Below, one piece after another: positions 39,573-49,975 of a DNA stretch of 64,000 nt. The stretch comes from Pachysolen tannophilus NRRL Y-2460. Lineage: Eukaryota > Ascomycota > Pichiomycetes > Alaninales > Pachysolenaceae. A program made the translations under genes and the position numbers. The notes under the pieces were generated by a model. It did not search any database. It was not told where the DNA came from and worked only from the letters and a program-made list of their open reading frames with translations. Positions within the stretch are counted from its first letter, which is position 1. Each line of letters starts with the position of its first letter. Location: NCBI GenBank assembly GCA_001661245.1, contig KV454011.1, forward strand, positions 393,067 to 457,066, read 5' to 3'.

Positions 39573-39866
39573 CTATTTTTTTTTCTTTTTATCTTTCTCA
39601 TCTGATTCATCTTTTGGATCAATCTCTGTAACATCTTCTAGTATCATATTAACAAAATCATCAAATCCGATTAATTTTCCAATAAATTCTTTATCATCAT
39701 CCATTATAATCCAAATTTTAGAACCAATACATTTGTCGATAAGTTCTAAAGGAAGTATTGTATTCGTTGTGGTGGATAAAACATCATCCGATGTAGAGGT
39801 TGCAGTTGTAGGTGTAGCAGCTGAAGATGAAAATTTCCCCTCTTGAGGAATTGATGCTGTCGACAT
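39573..39866 (-). CDS. LSM5: LSM5, Lsm ring subunit
   Basis: The ATG at 39866 gives 97 residues (S. cerevisiae 93). The Sm1 motif is visible ([45 protein letters not shown]), including the Asp-x-x-Asn-hydrophobic RNA-binding loop FDDFVNM. The N-terminal 33 residues are Ser/Thr-rich and the C-terminus is a short Asp/Lys tail. The usual second motif (an Arg/Gly loop and final strand) is not present before the stop: the protein ends DEKDKKKKK soon after Sm1, about where S. cerevisiae Lsm5 continues. The gene may therefore have a missed downstream exon or a sequence error near 39573. Lsm5 is part of Lsm1-7 (mRNA decay) and Lsm2-8 (U6 snRNA). Confidence 0.85.
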   Translation of the reverse strand: MSTASIPQEGKFSSSAATPTTATSTSDDVLSTTTNTILPLELIDKCIGSKIWIIMDDDKEFIGKLIGFDDFVNMILEDVTEIDPKDESDEKDKKKKK

Positions 39867-40078
39867 TATCAATCAATCTATAAATAAATATATATATATA
39901 TTATATCAATGTAGACTAAAAATTTTTTATATTTTTTATATTTTTTAGAAATTTTTTTTTTTCGTAGTTTTATAAAATAGAAAATTCAACACATTAATGA
40001 TAAAAATATAATATTTTTACAAAAGATAACTTGAATTTATAATTTTTATAAATTTATAAAAAAATTAATATTTCAAAC

Positions 40079-40783
40079 ATGTCACAACCACCAGAACATT
40101 TATATATTAGACCACTTACAATTTATGATTTAAATCAATGTAATCAATTAGAAATTAGTGGTTTCCCAGAAAATCAACGTTGTACTTTAGAAAAATTTAG
40201 ATATAGATTAACTGTATGTCCTGAATTATGTTCAGGAATATTTATTAGAAAATTTACAACTAGATCTTCAAATTCATCATTATCTTCATCTTCAGGTGAT
40301 GGTAATATAGGTACTGATGCAGAAGAAGATGATTACGAATATTATCATAATTCAAAATTTGAATCTGAAAAATTAATTGGACACATCATTGGTACAAAAA
40401 TATTTGATCAAAGAATAACAGAAAGATCTATGGAAATACCAAAATATATCACTAATACATCAACTACAATTGATCCTACAATCCCAGATAATGATAAAGT
40501 TGGTCATGTTGAAACTTCAAGTACTATAGGTGTACATTCAGTGGTAATTGATAATCAATATAGAAATATGAAATTAGCTACATTATTAATAAAAGATTAT
40601 ATACAAAAATTGACTCAACAAGAAATTGGTGATAAAATTGTAATTATTTGTCATGAAGAATTAATTCCATTTTATGAAAGAATTGGTTTCATAGATGATG
40701 GAGTAAGTGAATGCCAATTTGGCGGGGCCAAATGGCACGATATGTTCATTCCATTATCCAAAGAAGAAGACGATGAAGAATAG
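40079..40783 (+). CDS. PAA1: PAA1, polyamine/arylalkylamine N-acetyltransferase
   Basis: A 234-residue GNAT protein (S. cerevisiae Paa1 191). The N-terminus LYIRPLTIYDLNQCNQLEISGFPENQR and the ELCSGIFIR strand match the AANAT family. The acetyl-CoA part contains SVVIDNQYRNMKLATLLIKDYIQKL, where the usual Q/RxxGxG/A loop is RNMKLA, and IICHEELIPFYERIGF supplies the catalytic tyrosine region. Insertions of about 25 residues (Ser and Glu/Asp/Tyr-rich, near 65-90) and 30 residues (TSTTIDPTIPDNDK region) explain the length. It acetylates polyamines and aromatic amines in the cytosol. Its place next to IPT1 and SNF11 agrees with S. cerevisiae gene order. Confidence 0.9.
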   Translation: MSQPPEHLYIRPLTIYDLNQCNQLEISGFPENQRCTLEKFRYRLTVCPELCSGIFIRKFTTRSSNSSLSSSSGDGNIGTDAEEDDYEYYHNSKFESEKLIGHIIGTKIFDQRITERSMEIPKYITNTSTTIDPTIPDNDKVGHVETSSTIGVHSVVIDNQYRNMKLATLLIKDYIQKLTQQEIGDKIVIICHEELIPFYERIGFIDDGVSECQFGGAKWHDMFIPLSKEEDDEE

Positions 40784-41843
40784 GAAAAAAAAAAGAAAAA
40801 AAAATAATAATAATAATTTTTTTCACCAACACCAACTAAAATTTAGCTTAACATAAAGGAAAGTAAAATATGCAAAAAAAATTCAACTGCTCTGTGGACC
40901 AAAAAAAAAAAACAACAACCAAAAACTCAAAAAAACTACAAAAAAACTACCAAAAGAAAAAAAAAATATATATGTTTATATATATATATAATTATGAATT
41001 TGAATTTGAATTTGTCTTAGGTTAGGTTAGTTTAAAGAAATAAAAAAGTTTTGACACTTTTATTTATTTTTATTTTACTTTTTTACAAACTTTTTTCTCT
41101 CTCATTTCAAATTCAGGTTTTATAGCCTTTTATTTGGACTTGATTTATTTTTCTCTCTTTTTGTCTATCTTTTTTTCAATTTTTCAATTTTTCAATTTTC
41201 CCATTTTTTCAATTTTTCTCTATGTGTCTTTATATATATATATATATATATATATCCTTTATATATTATTATTACTTACTACACACTACACACACACTAT
41301 ATAAAACTTTGTGAGGTTGACATGAAAAAGTAGCTTTTAACCCCGAAACAGCCCCAATCTTGAGGATGAAATATTTTCTCTTTTTTGTTCATAAAAATTG
41401 AAAAACTAAAACGGGGGCTGTAAAACCAGATTTCTCCTAAAAACCGAAAAATTTGAAAATTTGAAAATTTGAAAAACGAAAACGAAAACGATAACAAAAA
41501 AAAAAAAAAAAAAAAAAAAAACAGAAGAGAGTGTAAATGATCTCAAATATCCCAATATGGAAACCCTTATATTTATTTGAACCGTAGGAAACAAAAATGG
41601 CAGATTATGTGTTCTCCAATAAAAGTACGTGTCAGTAGCTCAAGCCAGTAGTAAAACGTTTTGGTTTTTTCGTCAAATTTGAAAAGAAAAAAAGAAGAAA
41701 AAAAAAATTTGGTTTTATTGGACAAAAAATAGGAGAAAAAACCAAGATTTCAATATATAGTATACAATAATATATTTAAATATATATATATATTAATTAT
41801 TATATATTATCATTATCATATTCATTAATAAAAACGTTAGATA
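40784..41843. promoter_or_regulatory. PAA1-ATP7 intergenic region
   Basis: About 1.06 kb. It contains poly(A) and (AT)n tracts (about 40967-40991, 41231-41256), tandem TTTTTCAAT units (about 41172-41200), a long poly(A) (41497-41521), and two CCAAT boxes: CCAAT at 41616-41620 and ATTGG at 41717-41721, 228 and about 125 bp upstream of ATP7. These could be Hap2/3/4/5 sites for a respiratory gene. The frames at 41297-41594 are poly-Phe artefacts. Confidence 0.45.
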
Positions 41844-42667
41844 ATGTCTTCAGTCGGTGTATGTATACTTGAGTTTTCATAATTGTAATTGATTGGAATT
41901 GTAATTGTAATTGGAATTGTCATTGGAATTGTTGATGGTGTTAAGCGCCAATGGATTATTACTTATTATTGGTACATGTACTTTTTATGGTGGAGGTTAA
42001 TTAACTAATCTCTAAATTTAAATTTTAATTTTATGGCAAACTTCCCAGTTTAATCATAGGTTCAATTACAATTGGTTATTAATTGATAGAGAAAGTATGA
42101 ATATTAACAAGTTTTTTTTTATTTTTTATTTTATTTTTTTTTTTGTGTGTTTAGAAAGCAGCAGCAAACAAATTAGACTGGTCAAAGATCATTTCCAAAT
42201 TAGGCTTAACTGGTCAAACTGCTTCTGCATTGACTTCATTCAAGAAGAGAAACGATGAAGCAAGAAGAATCTTGTATGAATTAAAGGAAGAATCAACTGA
42301 AGTTGCTTTTGATCATTATAAATCGGTTTTAAAAAATCAAGATATTGTTAATAAAATTGAAAAAGATTTTAAATCTTTTACTCCAATTAAGGCAAATTTA
42401 ACAAAACAATTAAATTTAATTGAATCTTTTGAATCAAAAGCCATTGAAAATGCTACTGCAACAGAATCAGTTGTCTTGAAAGAATTGGAAGAATTAGAAA
42501 AAACTTTAAGTAATATTGAAAGTGCAAGACCATTTGAACAATTGACCGTCCAAGATGTAGTCAAGGCTAGACCAGATATTAATGACAAAGTCACCGATAT
42601 GGTTACCAAAGGTAGATGGGAAGTTCCAGGTTATAAGGAAAAATTTGGTGATCTTACAATTATGTAA
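41844..42667 (+). CDS. ATP7: ATP7, subunit d of mitochondrial F1Fo ATP synthase, two exons
   Basis: Exon 1 (41844-41858) encodes only MSSVG; exon 2 (42155-42667) continues KAAANKLDWSKIISKLGLTG in frame. The joined protein has 175 residues against 174 in S. cerevisiae, and the junction restores the conserved AANKLDW N-terminus. FKKRNDEARR, HYKSVLKN, ESFESKAIENA, SARPFEQLTVQDV and GRWEVPGYKEKFGDLTIM all match. Subunit d is part of the peripheral stalk on the matrix side. Exon 2 alone has no suitable ATG before the conserved core, so the mini-exon is needed. Upstream CCAAT boxes suit a respiratory gene. Confidence 0.95.
41859..42154 (+). other. ATP7 intron
   Basis: A 296-base intron with GTATGT donor, a TATTAAC branch-site candidate at 42102-42108 and acceptor TTAG. 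A pyrimidine-rich tract lies between branch and acceptor. It carries an AATTGT/ATTGGA hexamer repeat at 41881-41936. Confidence 0.92.
41881..41936 (+). repeat. Hexamer repeat inside the ATP7 intron
   Basis: AATTGT and ATTGGA hexamers in tandem; ATTGGAATTGT occurs exactly at 41892, 41910 and 41922. Confidence 0.85.
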
Positions 42668-43468
42668 GAAAAGAAAACTAAATTTCAAATTTCTTAACTT
42701 TCCTTTTTTAAAAAAAAGACAAAGATTCATGAAATGTAATGACCAGAAAAAAGAAAACGATAAAACTCATTTTATAGTTTTATAATATGGAAACATATAA
42801 TCGTTTTTGTTTTCTTTTTTGTTTTTTTTTTTTTTTATTTTTTATTTTTAATTAATGTCTTGGAAAAGAAGTTAAATTTTACATTACACATTACATTTAC
42901 ACATATATTATTATTATTTTGTTTTGGCAATTTTTAGATGAACAACATATAATAAAACTAAATTGAAAAAAAAAAAAAAAAAAAAAAGATTAAATGAACA
43001 ATGTCTCCTTTATAACATTGCTAAAGATTAAAACTAATCTGATTTCATTACGTTGTCTTCTTTATTATAATTTTTAATCAATCTATCGATATTAACCTAA
43101 TTTTACGTAGAAAATTAAATTAAATAAAAAATTTTTATTTTTATTTTTTTTAACCTAATTAAACTGATACACATACAAATAAACACAATAAGTAATTTTT
43201 ATAGCAATCAGTTCAGTTTATAATATAAATTCATAAATTTTAATTTCATATAAGATTAATTGTCTTATTTGAATAGAAAAGATTATTTAGATTTAGATAA
43301 ACCATTAAAGGTTATTAAAAGGTAGAAAAACAAAACAAAAAATCAAAAAAAAACAAAAAACAAGTAATAAAAAATTTTTTAATAGAAAATTAGAAAGTTG
43401 TTAATATTATTAAAAGTTGATTACATGAGTTTGATATATTACAGTATAATAATAATAATAATAAAAAT
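42668..43468. promoter_or_regulatory. ATP7-TRK1 intergenic region
   Basis: About 800 bases of AT-rich DNA with poly(T) (42822-42837) and poly(A) (42966-42987) tracts and an AAT repeat at 43447-43463 directly before TRK1. I see no gene, RNA or clear factor site. Confidence 0.5.
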
Positions 43469-46400
43469 ATGATATTCAAAATGAATTTTAAAGTTCCACG
43501 AATACGGTTTATAGAACGACTGCGAATAAACCATTTAAGGAATAAAGCATTGAAAGGTTCATATGGATTTAGAATAAGAAATAAGATTGGTTCTTTTGAA
43601 AAAAAATTTGGATCAAAGATTGCAAAGATAATTCCATCATTTATTGTTGCTCATTATTATTATATCATATTAATGATAATTATAACATCTGTATTAATAT
43701 ATCCACAGAAAAATATACTGTATATAGATGCACTTGTATTTGCTACGGGAAGTTGTACTCAAGCGGGATTGAATACAGTTAATGTCAATAATTTGACATT
43801 ATTTCAACAAATGGTTATATATTCAATGTGTTTTTTCACTACACCAATTTTTATTCATGGATTTATCTTATACTTGAGATTTTATTGGTTTGAAAGATAT
43901 TTTGATGGAATTAAAGAAAGTTCTAAATTAAATTATAAAATGAGAAGAACTGCAACATTGGCAACATATAGAACTCAGACAATGGATAATGACAATACAA
44001 AACGTCGTAATGGAGGTTTATTTTCTGGAATTGGTACTGCTATGAGTAGATATAGTACTCAAGGTAGGATTCGACGTGTCTTATCTTCAGAATCTGATCC
44101 TCAAATGTACACAGGCTCAACAGCAAATGGTCAACATCCCGATAGTCAACATCCTGATGGTCACCATGTCGATGGTCAACATTCCCAAGAGTATGCTTCA
44201 AATAATTATCATCCTAAATTTGATAGTAATCATACTTTAGAAGAGGTATTAGAGAATGATGGTTCCAATGATATAAATGGGAAAATTAGTGAAAGTAGTG
44301 AAAGTAGCGATAGCAACAACTTGAAGAAACAAGAAAATGCGGATTCTAAATCTGTAGAAATGAAAAATTTGAACAAGGGTAAAGGCATAAACTCTTTGGA
44401 TGACATTAACTCAACTGGAAATCATCGGGATAATTATGTTGAACATTTAAGCGAACCAAGTGATCCAAGTGATGAAAGTGATGAAAATAATCAGAAACAT
44501 GACATCCCTGTGGATGGAAGGGACATCAAGTTTGCAGATTTACCTAATCCTAGAGCTATCAAAGACAAAACTGAGATTGAACCTAAAGATATGCTTATGT
44601 CTATTGCGCTAATGCAGAAAAACCATGACAAGGAAAATGATGAAAGTGGTCCTGCATTGGTCATCAATGGACCTGCGGAACGTGAAAGAAAAAAACGCCG
44701 TCATCATAAACACAAGAAACCACATTATAAAAAATTTGTTTATCAACCTTCTTCAAAACCAAAAATGGATATAAGACGTCCATCTATTCAATTTGATGTC
44801 CCTGAAGCTCCTTCTAGAACAACTAATATTATCAACAGTAGTGAAGATGAAAATAATGACAATAACTTTAACAGGAATAGGTTCAGATTCTTACGTGGAA
44901 ATCGTAATTCTTCAAACCATTCAAAAGATCACCCTAGTTCTGGTGCTGACAATGATCACTATATGAATCGCAACGAAGAGGTTTTTGATTCCTCAAGTTT
45001 TTCTTCGCTGAATGACAATGAGGAAGCCGAAAGCGACGGTGACATTGATGAAGTTTTAGCAAGGGCTCAAACAAATATTTCAGCATCTTCCCTGACAAGC
45101 AGTCAGAATAATTATAATGGTTTCAAGTTAAATAATAAGGCAAAGACATTTGATGTTAACGAAAGCAAGAAATCTGGTTCTCTTCGGAAATCCCCTACTT
45201 TTGAAAAATCTCTGTTAAGAAATTTTAACAGAAGAAAAGTTGGTCAGCGGTTAAGACGGTTAAGTAGATATAGTTCTTCTGTATTTGAGAATAAAACAAG
45301 TGATGATGACCGCTATGATTTGGATGAAGAGAAAGATTTGTTACCAATGAATAGTGTTCCACTGATGTCGACGAATTATTTATCATGGACCCCTACTATT
45401 GCCAGAAATTCAACATTTGTTGCATTATCAGAATCTCAAAAGGAAGAACTAGGTGGGGTAGAATATCGTGCTGTTAAACTATTAATCAAAATTGTAACAA
45501 TATATTACATTGGATTCCATATTTTTGCAATAGTATGTTTTCTTCCTTGGATCTTAGTGAGAGGTTACTACATTGACGTTGTCAGAGATGATGGCGTATC
45601 ACCTACTTGGTGGTCAATTTTTCATGCAGCTAGTGCTTTCAACGATTTAGGTTTCACTTTAACCCCAGACTCGATGATGTCTTTTTACGAAAATGTTTAT
45701 GTTCTTTTGATGTCTTCCTTTTTCATAGTTGTTGGGAATACTGGTTTCCCAGTGATGTTGAGATTTATCATTTGGCTTTTCTTCAAAATATCACCTCCAT
45801 TATCATTGATGAGAGAATCGTTGGGGTTCTTATTAGATCATCCCAGACGTTGTTTTACTTTGTTGTTTCCATCGGTACCAACTTGGTGGTTATTTTCCAC
45901 TCTTGTCTTGTTAAATGGTACTGATTTGGTCTTGTTCTTTATATTAGATTTAAACAATAAAACTTTGACTACAATACCTACCGGCTTCAGAATTATCGAT
46001 GGTTTGTTTCAAGCGATAAGCACAAGAACAGCGGGATTCACCGTTGTCAATTTGGCAGATTTGCATCCATCTGTTCAAGTCAGTTACATGTTAATGATGT
46101 ATATTTCCGTATTACCTTTAGCCATTTCTATTAGAAGAACAAATGTTTACGAAGAACAGTCTTTGGGTGTTTATAGTACTCCGAAAGATGACGACGAAAA
46201 AGATAATACAACCAAGACTTTTATTGGTACTCATTTGCGAAAGCAATTGTCCTTTGACTTGTGGTTTATTTTCTTGGGACTATTTATTATATGCATAGTT
46301 GAAGGATCTAGATTAGAGTCTGGCGACATTAATTTTACAATTTTTCAAATTTTGTTTGAGATTGTTTCTGCATATAGTTGTGTTGGTTTATCTTTAGGAT

Positions 46401-47230
46401 ATCCGAATACTGATACTTCATTTTGTGCACAGTTTTCTACAATTTCAAAATTGGTGATAATATTCATGATGGTTAGAGGTCGTCATCGTGGTTTACCATA
46501 CGCTTTGGATCGTGCAATCTTATTACCATCTGATAAACTACAAAAAATTGACGCAATGCAGGAGAAATATAATTTCAGCCGTACTAATACAAATGCTACC
46601 TCTGCTAAACTCAATCTGCGTCGCAATAGTCGTGAGAGTCATGACTTTGGAAATCCTAATAATGGCAATGATGGTAACGTTGATTATGACGACCATAGCA
46701 CTACTGAAAGTCAAAGAGAGGAGAATAAGGGCCATCATAGGACTTCAAGTTTTATGAATCAAGCTAGTAATGCCTTGAAAAATTTCAAAGCTTTCGGATT
46801 AAGTCTTGATCAGCCCCATCATTATAGTCATCGTCAAGCTAATCATCTGGGGTCAAAGCCAGCACCAGATTTGGAACATAATGAAAATAATTCTCTAATT
46901 GAGGAGGAACAAGAAAGATCAACCTTGAATAAGAGTCCAAGTCCATTAACAGGCGATAGAAACGAAACCCAAAATGAGCAAAATAATTTCAATTTCGTTG
47001 CTCATAATTCAAATAATAGAAACTTCCAACACATTGTGCGTAACGAAAATAATAGCCATAATGCCAATAATAATTCTTACTCTCCCCGTCATAATAATGA
47101 TAATCATAATTATCGGGAAAACTCACAAATCAATTTTGCACACATCGACAATAACATTAATAATTATGAAGATTCTAGTCATTCCCCAAAACCGAACAAT
47201 AGTTCTTTACCACATCGTAACTCATTTTAA
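43469..47230 (+). CDS. TRK1: TRK1, high-affinity potassium transporter
   Basis: A 1253-residue plasma-membrane protein (S. cerevisiae 1235). The four pore-loop units of the Trk/HKT fold are visible: TGSCTQAGLNT (about 93), HAASAFNDLGFT (about 720), STRTAGFT (about 850) and SAYSCVGLSLGYP (about 966). Each carries the central Gly of the potassium filter. Between the first and second units is a hydrophilic loop of more than 500 residues, rich in Ser, Asn, Asp and Lys, as in fungal Trk1. A repeated GQHPDSQHPDGHHVDGQHS stretch lies in it. The C-terminal 230 residues are Asn/His-rich and disordered. The MRGRHRGLPYALDRAI segment after the last membrane pair is a family hallmark. It takes up potassium and sets membrane potential. 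It sits between ATP7 and HCS1, which are neighbours in S. cerevisiae. Confidence 0.96.
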   Translation: MIFKMNFKVPRIRFIERLRINHLRNKALKGSYGFRIRNKIGSFEKKFGSKIAKIIPSFIVAHYYYIILMIIITSVLIYPQKNILYIDALVFATGSCTQAGLNTVNVNNLTLFQQMVIYSMCFFTTPIFIHGFILYLRFYWFERYFDGIKESSKLNYKMRRTATLATYRTQTMDNDNTKRRNGGLFSGIGTAMSRYSTQGRIRRVLSSESDPQMYTGSTANGQHPDSQHPDGHHVDGQHSQEYASNNYHPKFDSNHTLEEVLENDGSNDINGKISESSESSDSNNLKKQENADSKSVEMKNLNKGKGINSLDDINSTGNHRDNYVEHLSEPSDPSDESDENNQKHDIPVDGRDIKFADLPNPRAIKDKTEIEPKDMLMSIALMQKNHDKENDESGPALVINGPAERERKKRRHHKHKKPHYKKFVYQPSSKPKMDIRRPSIQFDVPEAPSRTTNIINSSEDENNDNNFNRNRFRFLRGNRNSSNHSKDHPSSGADNDHYMNRNEEVFDSSSFSSLNDNEEAESDGDIDEVLARAQTNISASSLTSSQNNYNGFKLNNKAKTFDVNESKKSGSLRKSPTFEKSLLRNFNRRKVGQRLRRLSRYSSSVFENKTSDDDRYDLDEEKDLLPMNSVPLMSTNYLSWTPTIARNSTFVALSESQKEELGGVEYRAVKLLIKIVTIYYIGFHIFAIVCFLPWILVRGYYIDVVRDDGVSPTWWSIFHAASAFNDLGFTLTPDSMMSFYENVYVLLMSSFFIVVGNTGFPVMLRFIIWLFFKISPPLSLMRESLGFLLDHPRRCFTLLFPSVPTWWLFSTLVLLNGTDLVLFFILDLNNKTLTTIPTGFRIIDGLFQAISTRTAGFTVVNLADLHPSVQVSYMLMMYISVLPLAISIRRTNVYEEQSLGVYSTPKDDDEKDNTTKTFIGTHLRKQLSFDLWFIFLGLFIICIVEGSRLESGDINFTIFQILFEIVSAYSCVGLSLGYPNTDTSFCAQFSTISKLVIIFMMVRGRHRGLPYALDRAILLPSDKLQKIDAMQEKYNFSRTNTNATSAKLNLRRNSRESHDFGNPNNGNDGNVDYDDHSTTESQREENKGHHRTSSFMNQASNALKNFKAFGLSLDQPHHYSHRQANHLGSKPAPDLEHNENNSLIEEEQERSTLNKSPSPLTGDRNETQNEQNNFNFVAHNSNNRNFQHIVRNENNSHNANNNSYSPRHNNDNHNYRENSQINFAHIDNNINNYEDSSHSPKPNNSSLPHRNSF

Positions 47231-47682
47231 TTTATAATTTACTTCATTTCATTTGCACTTCATATTATCCATCGGTATTATTTTCTTTTTGGTTTGGATT
47301 TTTTGCTTTTTTTTTTGTTCAGCTTTTTGCATTCTCATCTATATATGTATATACATATATATTAATACCAGCTTTTTTTCTTTTCTTTTTGTTTTTTGTT
47401 GGCTTCTTTCTCTTTGTTTACTTTGGCAATTATCAGCTTATTATTTACTCCTCCAGACTTGTTTAATAGAATAAAATAGATTTATAGGAAAAGGGATAAT
47501 ATTTCATAAGAAAAGGGGTAACGTTACGGACGTAGTTTATATGATCACCAAGATGCTAATTGGGAAATTTTCTCGCAAAAAGTGATTTGGTGGTAGTATT
47601 AAATGTTAAATGTTAGCTTTAGTTGAAGTTGTAGCAATGTAAAAATCTTGATGAACTTGAAATTATTTTCTTTTGCTGTGAA
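47231..47682. other. TRK1-HCS1 intergenic region
   Basis: About 450 bases: T-rich 3' UTR of TRK1, an ATAC/TATA palindromic stretch near 47340-47365, then the HCS1 upstream region. I see nothing specific. Confidence 0.45.
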
Positions 47683-49893
47683 ATGTCTAATATCAGGTTA
47701 GGTGATTTATTTTTGGAATCAATTCACGCTGAAGAAGTAGCTGATTATGTTCAGACAGCTCAACTACTATCAACGTTGCCTCCGAAGGCATTACAACAAA
47801 AAGGTTTAGCTATACTAAATTTATCGATAAGTAATGTCAGATCTGGATTAAGCGATAAGACCATTATAGAATTGAGAAAGCATGCAAATGTTATTACGGA
47901 TGGTAATGAGTCTATTGAGAATGTAGATTCCATCAAAATTGGAGATATAGTTAAAATTGATAAGTTTTCTAAAAATGTTGGTAGTAGTGATGATCATAAG
48001 TTAAAGAAAAAATTGAAAAATTCTTCAAATAATAAAGATAAAGACTCATTTGAAAATGAAAATGAAGTTGAAATTAATGGTGTTGTCACTAAAATCACAA
48101 GTAGTCAGATAAACGTTACGTTAAATGAGGATTCTTCTCATTTAGCAGGGTCTTCATCTAAAGTTGAAGACAAATTAATGAAGTTGTATTCGTCTTCAGA
48201 TACGAAAATTTGGTTGGTTAAATTATCCAATTCAATCACTTATAAAAGAATGCAATCTACAATGAGAAAATTGAAAGAGTTAGAAGTCCATTCATCTACT
48301 AAATTGGTTAAAATTCTATTGGGGGAATTACAATATGATCCACCATCTGAAGGAACATTGACTGAAAACTTAAAGACTTTGAAGTTTTTCAATGAACATT
48401 TGAATGAATCACAAAAAAATGCAGTAAATTTCTCATTACTTTCTGATTTGACTATAGTTCATGGCCCTTTTGGAACAGGTAAGACATCAACAATCATTGA
48501 GATTATCAAGCAATTGTTAATAACGAAAAAAAGTAATAGAATATTGGTTTGTGGGCCTTCAAATATTTCAGTTGATACTATATTGGAGAGGTTAGATGGT
48601 GATTTTTTGAATAGAGGTGAATTGATAAGAATTGGTCATCCTGCTAGATTATTAACAACAAACTTGAAGTACTCATTAGATTTAATTAGTAGAGATTCTG
48701 ACCAAGGGATGATATTGAAGGATGTGATGGATGAGATAAATTTGAATATTAGAAATTTGAAAAAATGCAAGAGGTCAAGAGAAAGAAGTGAAATTTATCA
48801 AAATTTGAAGATTTTAAGGAAAGATTTGAAATTAAGATCGAAAAAAGTTTTAAATGAATTAATTTTAAATAGTAAAGTCGTAGTCTCAACTTTACATGGA
48901 GCTGGTAGTAGGGAATTGACATCGGTGGAATTACCAAACCCTTCGATTCCTTTATTTGACACTGTAATTATAGATGAGGTTTCACAATCATTGGAACCAC
49001 AGTGTTGGATACCTATAATAAATCATAAGAATGTACAAAAACTAATCATCGCAGGAGACAATAAACAATTATCACCAACAATTAAAATTGAAAATGAAAG
49101 TTCCAAAAATTTTAAGAATTTAAACATGACCTTATTTGATAGGTTATTGAAGAACTATAATGGGGAAGAAAATGCAAAATTTTTAAAATTTTTGAATGTA
49201 CAATATAGAATGAATGCTAAAATTTGTTATTTTCCATCTTATCAATTGTACAATAATTTATTACAAACGGATGAGTCATGTAAAGATAATTTATTAACTA
49301 ATCTAAATGGGAAAATTTTATCAAATGACGATACCACGGAAGCCATAATCTGGTATGATACACAAGGAGAATGTTTTCCAGAAAGAGATTTGTCACAAGA
49401 TTCTGGAGAAGTTTCCTCATCAACTTTAGTTTCTTCGAAATACAATGAAAACGAAATATTGGTGGTGTTAAAACATGTGTCTTCCTTGTTAGCAAGTAAT
49501 GTTCAACAATCAGATATTGGAATTATATCACCTTATAATGCACAAGTTTCTTTTTTGAAAAAAGTGATATATTATAAGAAAAATTGGAAAGATATTGAAA
49601 TATCAACAGTTGATGGTTTCCAAGGTAGAGAAAAAGAAGTGATAATATTGAGTTTAGTAAGATCAAATTCAGAACAAAAAATTGGGTTTTTAAAAGATTT
49701 TAAAAGATTAAATGTCAGTATAACAAGATGTAAAAGGCAGTTATGTGTCATTGGGGACATGGAATTGTTCCAACGCTGCAATAATGATTTTTTGAAAAAA
49801 TGGAGTCAGTGGTGTGAAAATAATGTTGATGTAAGATATCCTGATTTAGGAGATTTATTAGAGGAGTTTGGGAAAGATTTAGAAAACGATTAA
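47683..49893 (+). CDS. HCS1: HCS1, SF1B 5'-3' DNA helicase (Pol alpha-associated, SMUBP2-like)
   Basis: A 736-residue superfamily-1B helicase (S. cerevisiae Hcs1 683). Helicase motifs in order: LNESQKNAVNFSL (Q motif), GPFGTGKTST (Walker A, 261-270), VCGPSNISVD (Ia), VIIDEVSQSLEPQCW (Walker B, Asp431), AGDNKQLSPT (III), VQYRMN (IV), STVDGFQGREKEVIILSLVRS (V) and NVSITRCKRQLCVIGD (VI). An N-terminal beta-barrel (1B) is interrupted by a Lys/Asn-rich insertion near 105-130. Hcs1 unwinds DNA 5' to 3' and co-purifies with DNA polymerase alpha. Upf1 and Sen1 are excluded because they have large extra N-terminal domains. It converges on SWD2 as in S. cerevisiae. Confidence 0.95.
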   Translation: MSNIRLGDLFLESIHAEEVADYVQTAQLLSTLPPKALQQKGLAILNLSISNVRSGLSDKTIIELRKHANVITDGNESIENVDSIKIGDIVKIDKFSKNVGSSDDHKLKKKLKNSSNNKDKDSFENENEVEINGVVTKITSSQINVTLNEDSSHLAGSSSKVEDKLMKLYSSSDTKIWLVKLSNSITYKRMQSTMRKLKELEVHSSTKLVKILLGELQYDPPSEGTLTENLKTLKFFNEHLNESQKNAVNFSLLSDLTIVHGPFGTGKTSTIIEIIKQLLITKKSNRILVCGPSNISVDTILERLDGDFLNRGELIRIGHPARLLTTNLKYSLDLISRDSDQGMILKDVMDEINLNIRNLKKCKRSRERSEIYQNLKILRKDLKLRSKKVLNELILNSKVVVSTLHGAGSRELTSVELPNPSIPLFDTVIIDEVSQSLEPQCWIPIINHKNVQKLIIAGDNKQLSPTIKIENESSKNFKNLNMTLFDRLLKNYNGEENAKFLKFLNVQYRMNAKICYFPSYQLYNNLLQTDESCKDNLLTNLNGKILSNDDTTEAIIWYDTQGECFPERDLSQDSGEVSSSTLVSSKYNENEILVVLKHVSSLLASNVQQSDIGIISPYNAQVSFLKKVIYYKKNWKDIEISTVDGFQGREKEVIILSLVRSNSEQKIGFLKDFKRLNVSITRCKRQLCVIGDMELFQRCNNDFLKKWSQWCENNVDVRYPDLGDLLEEFGKDLEND

Positions 49894-49975
49894 AGAAGTA
49901 ATATAATAATATGAAAGAAAAGTGCAAAAAAAAAAAAAAAAGAACCATTTTTCTTATTTAATGAAATCTAATAAT

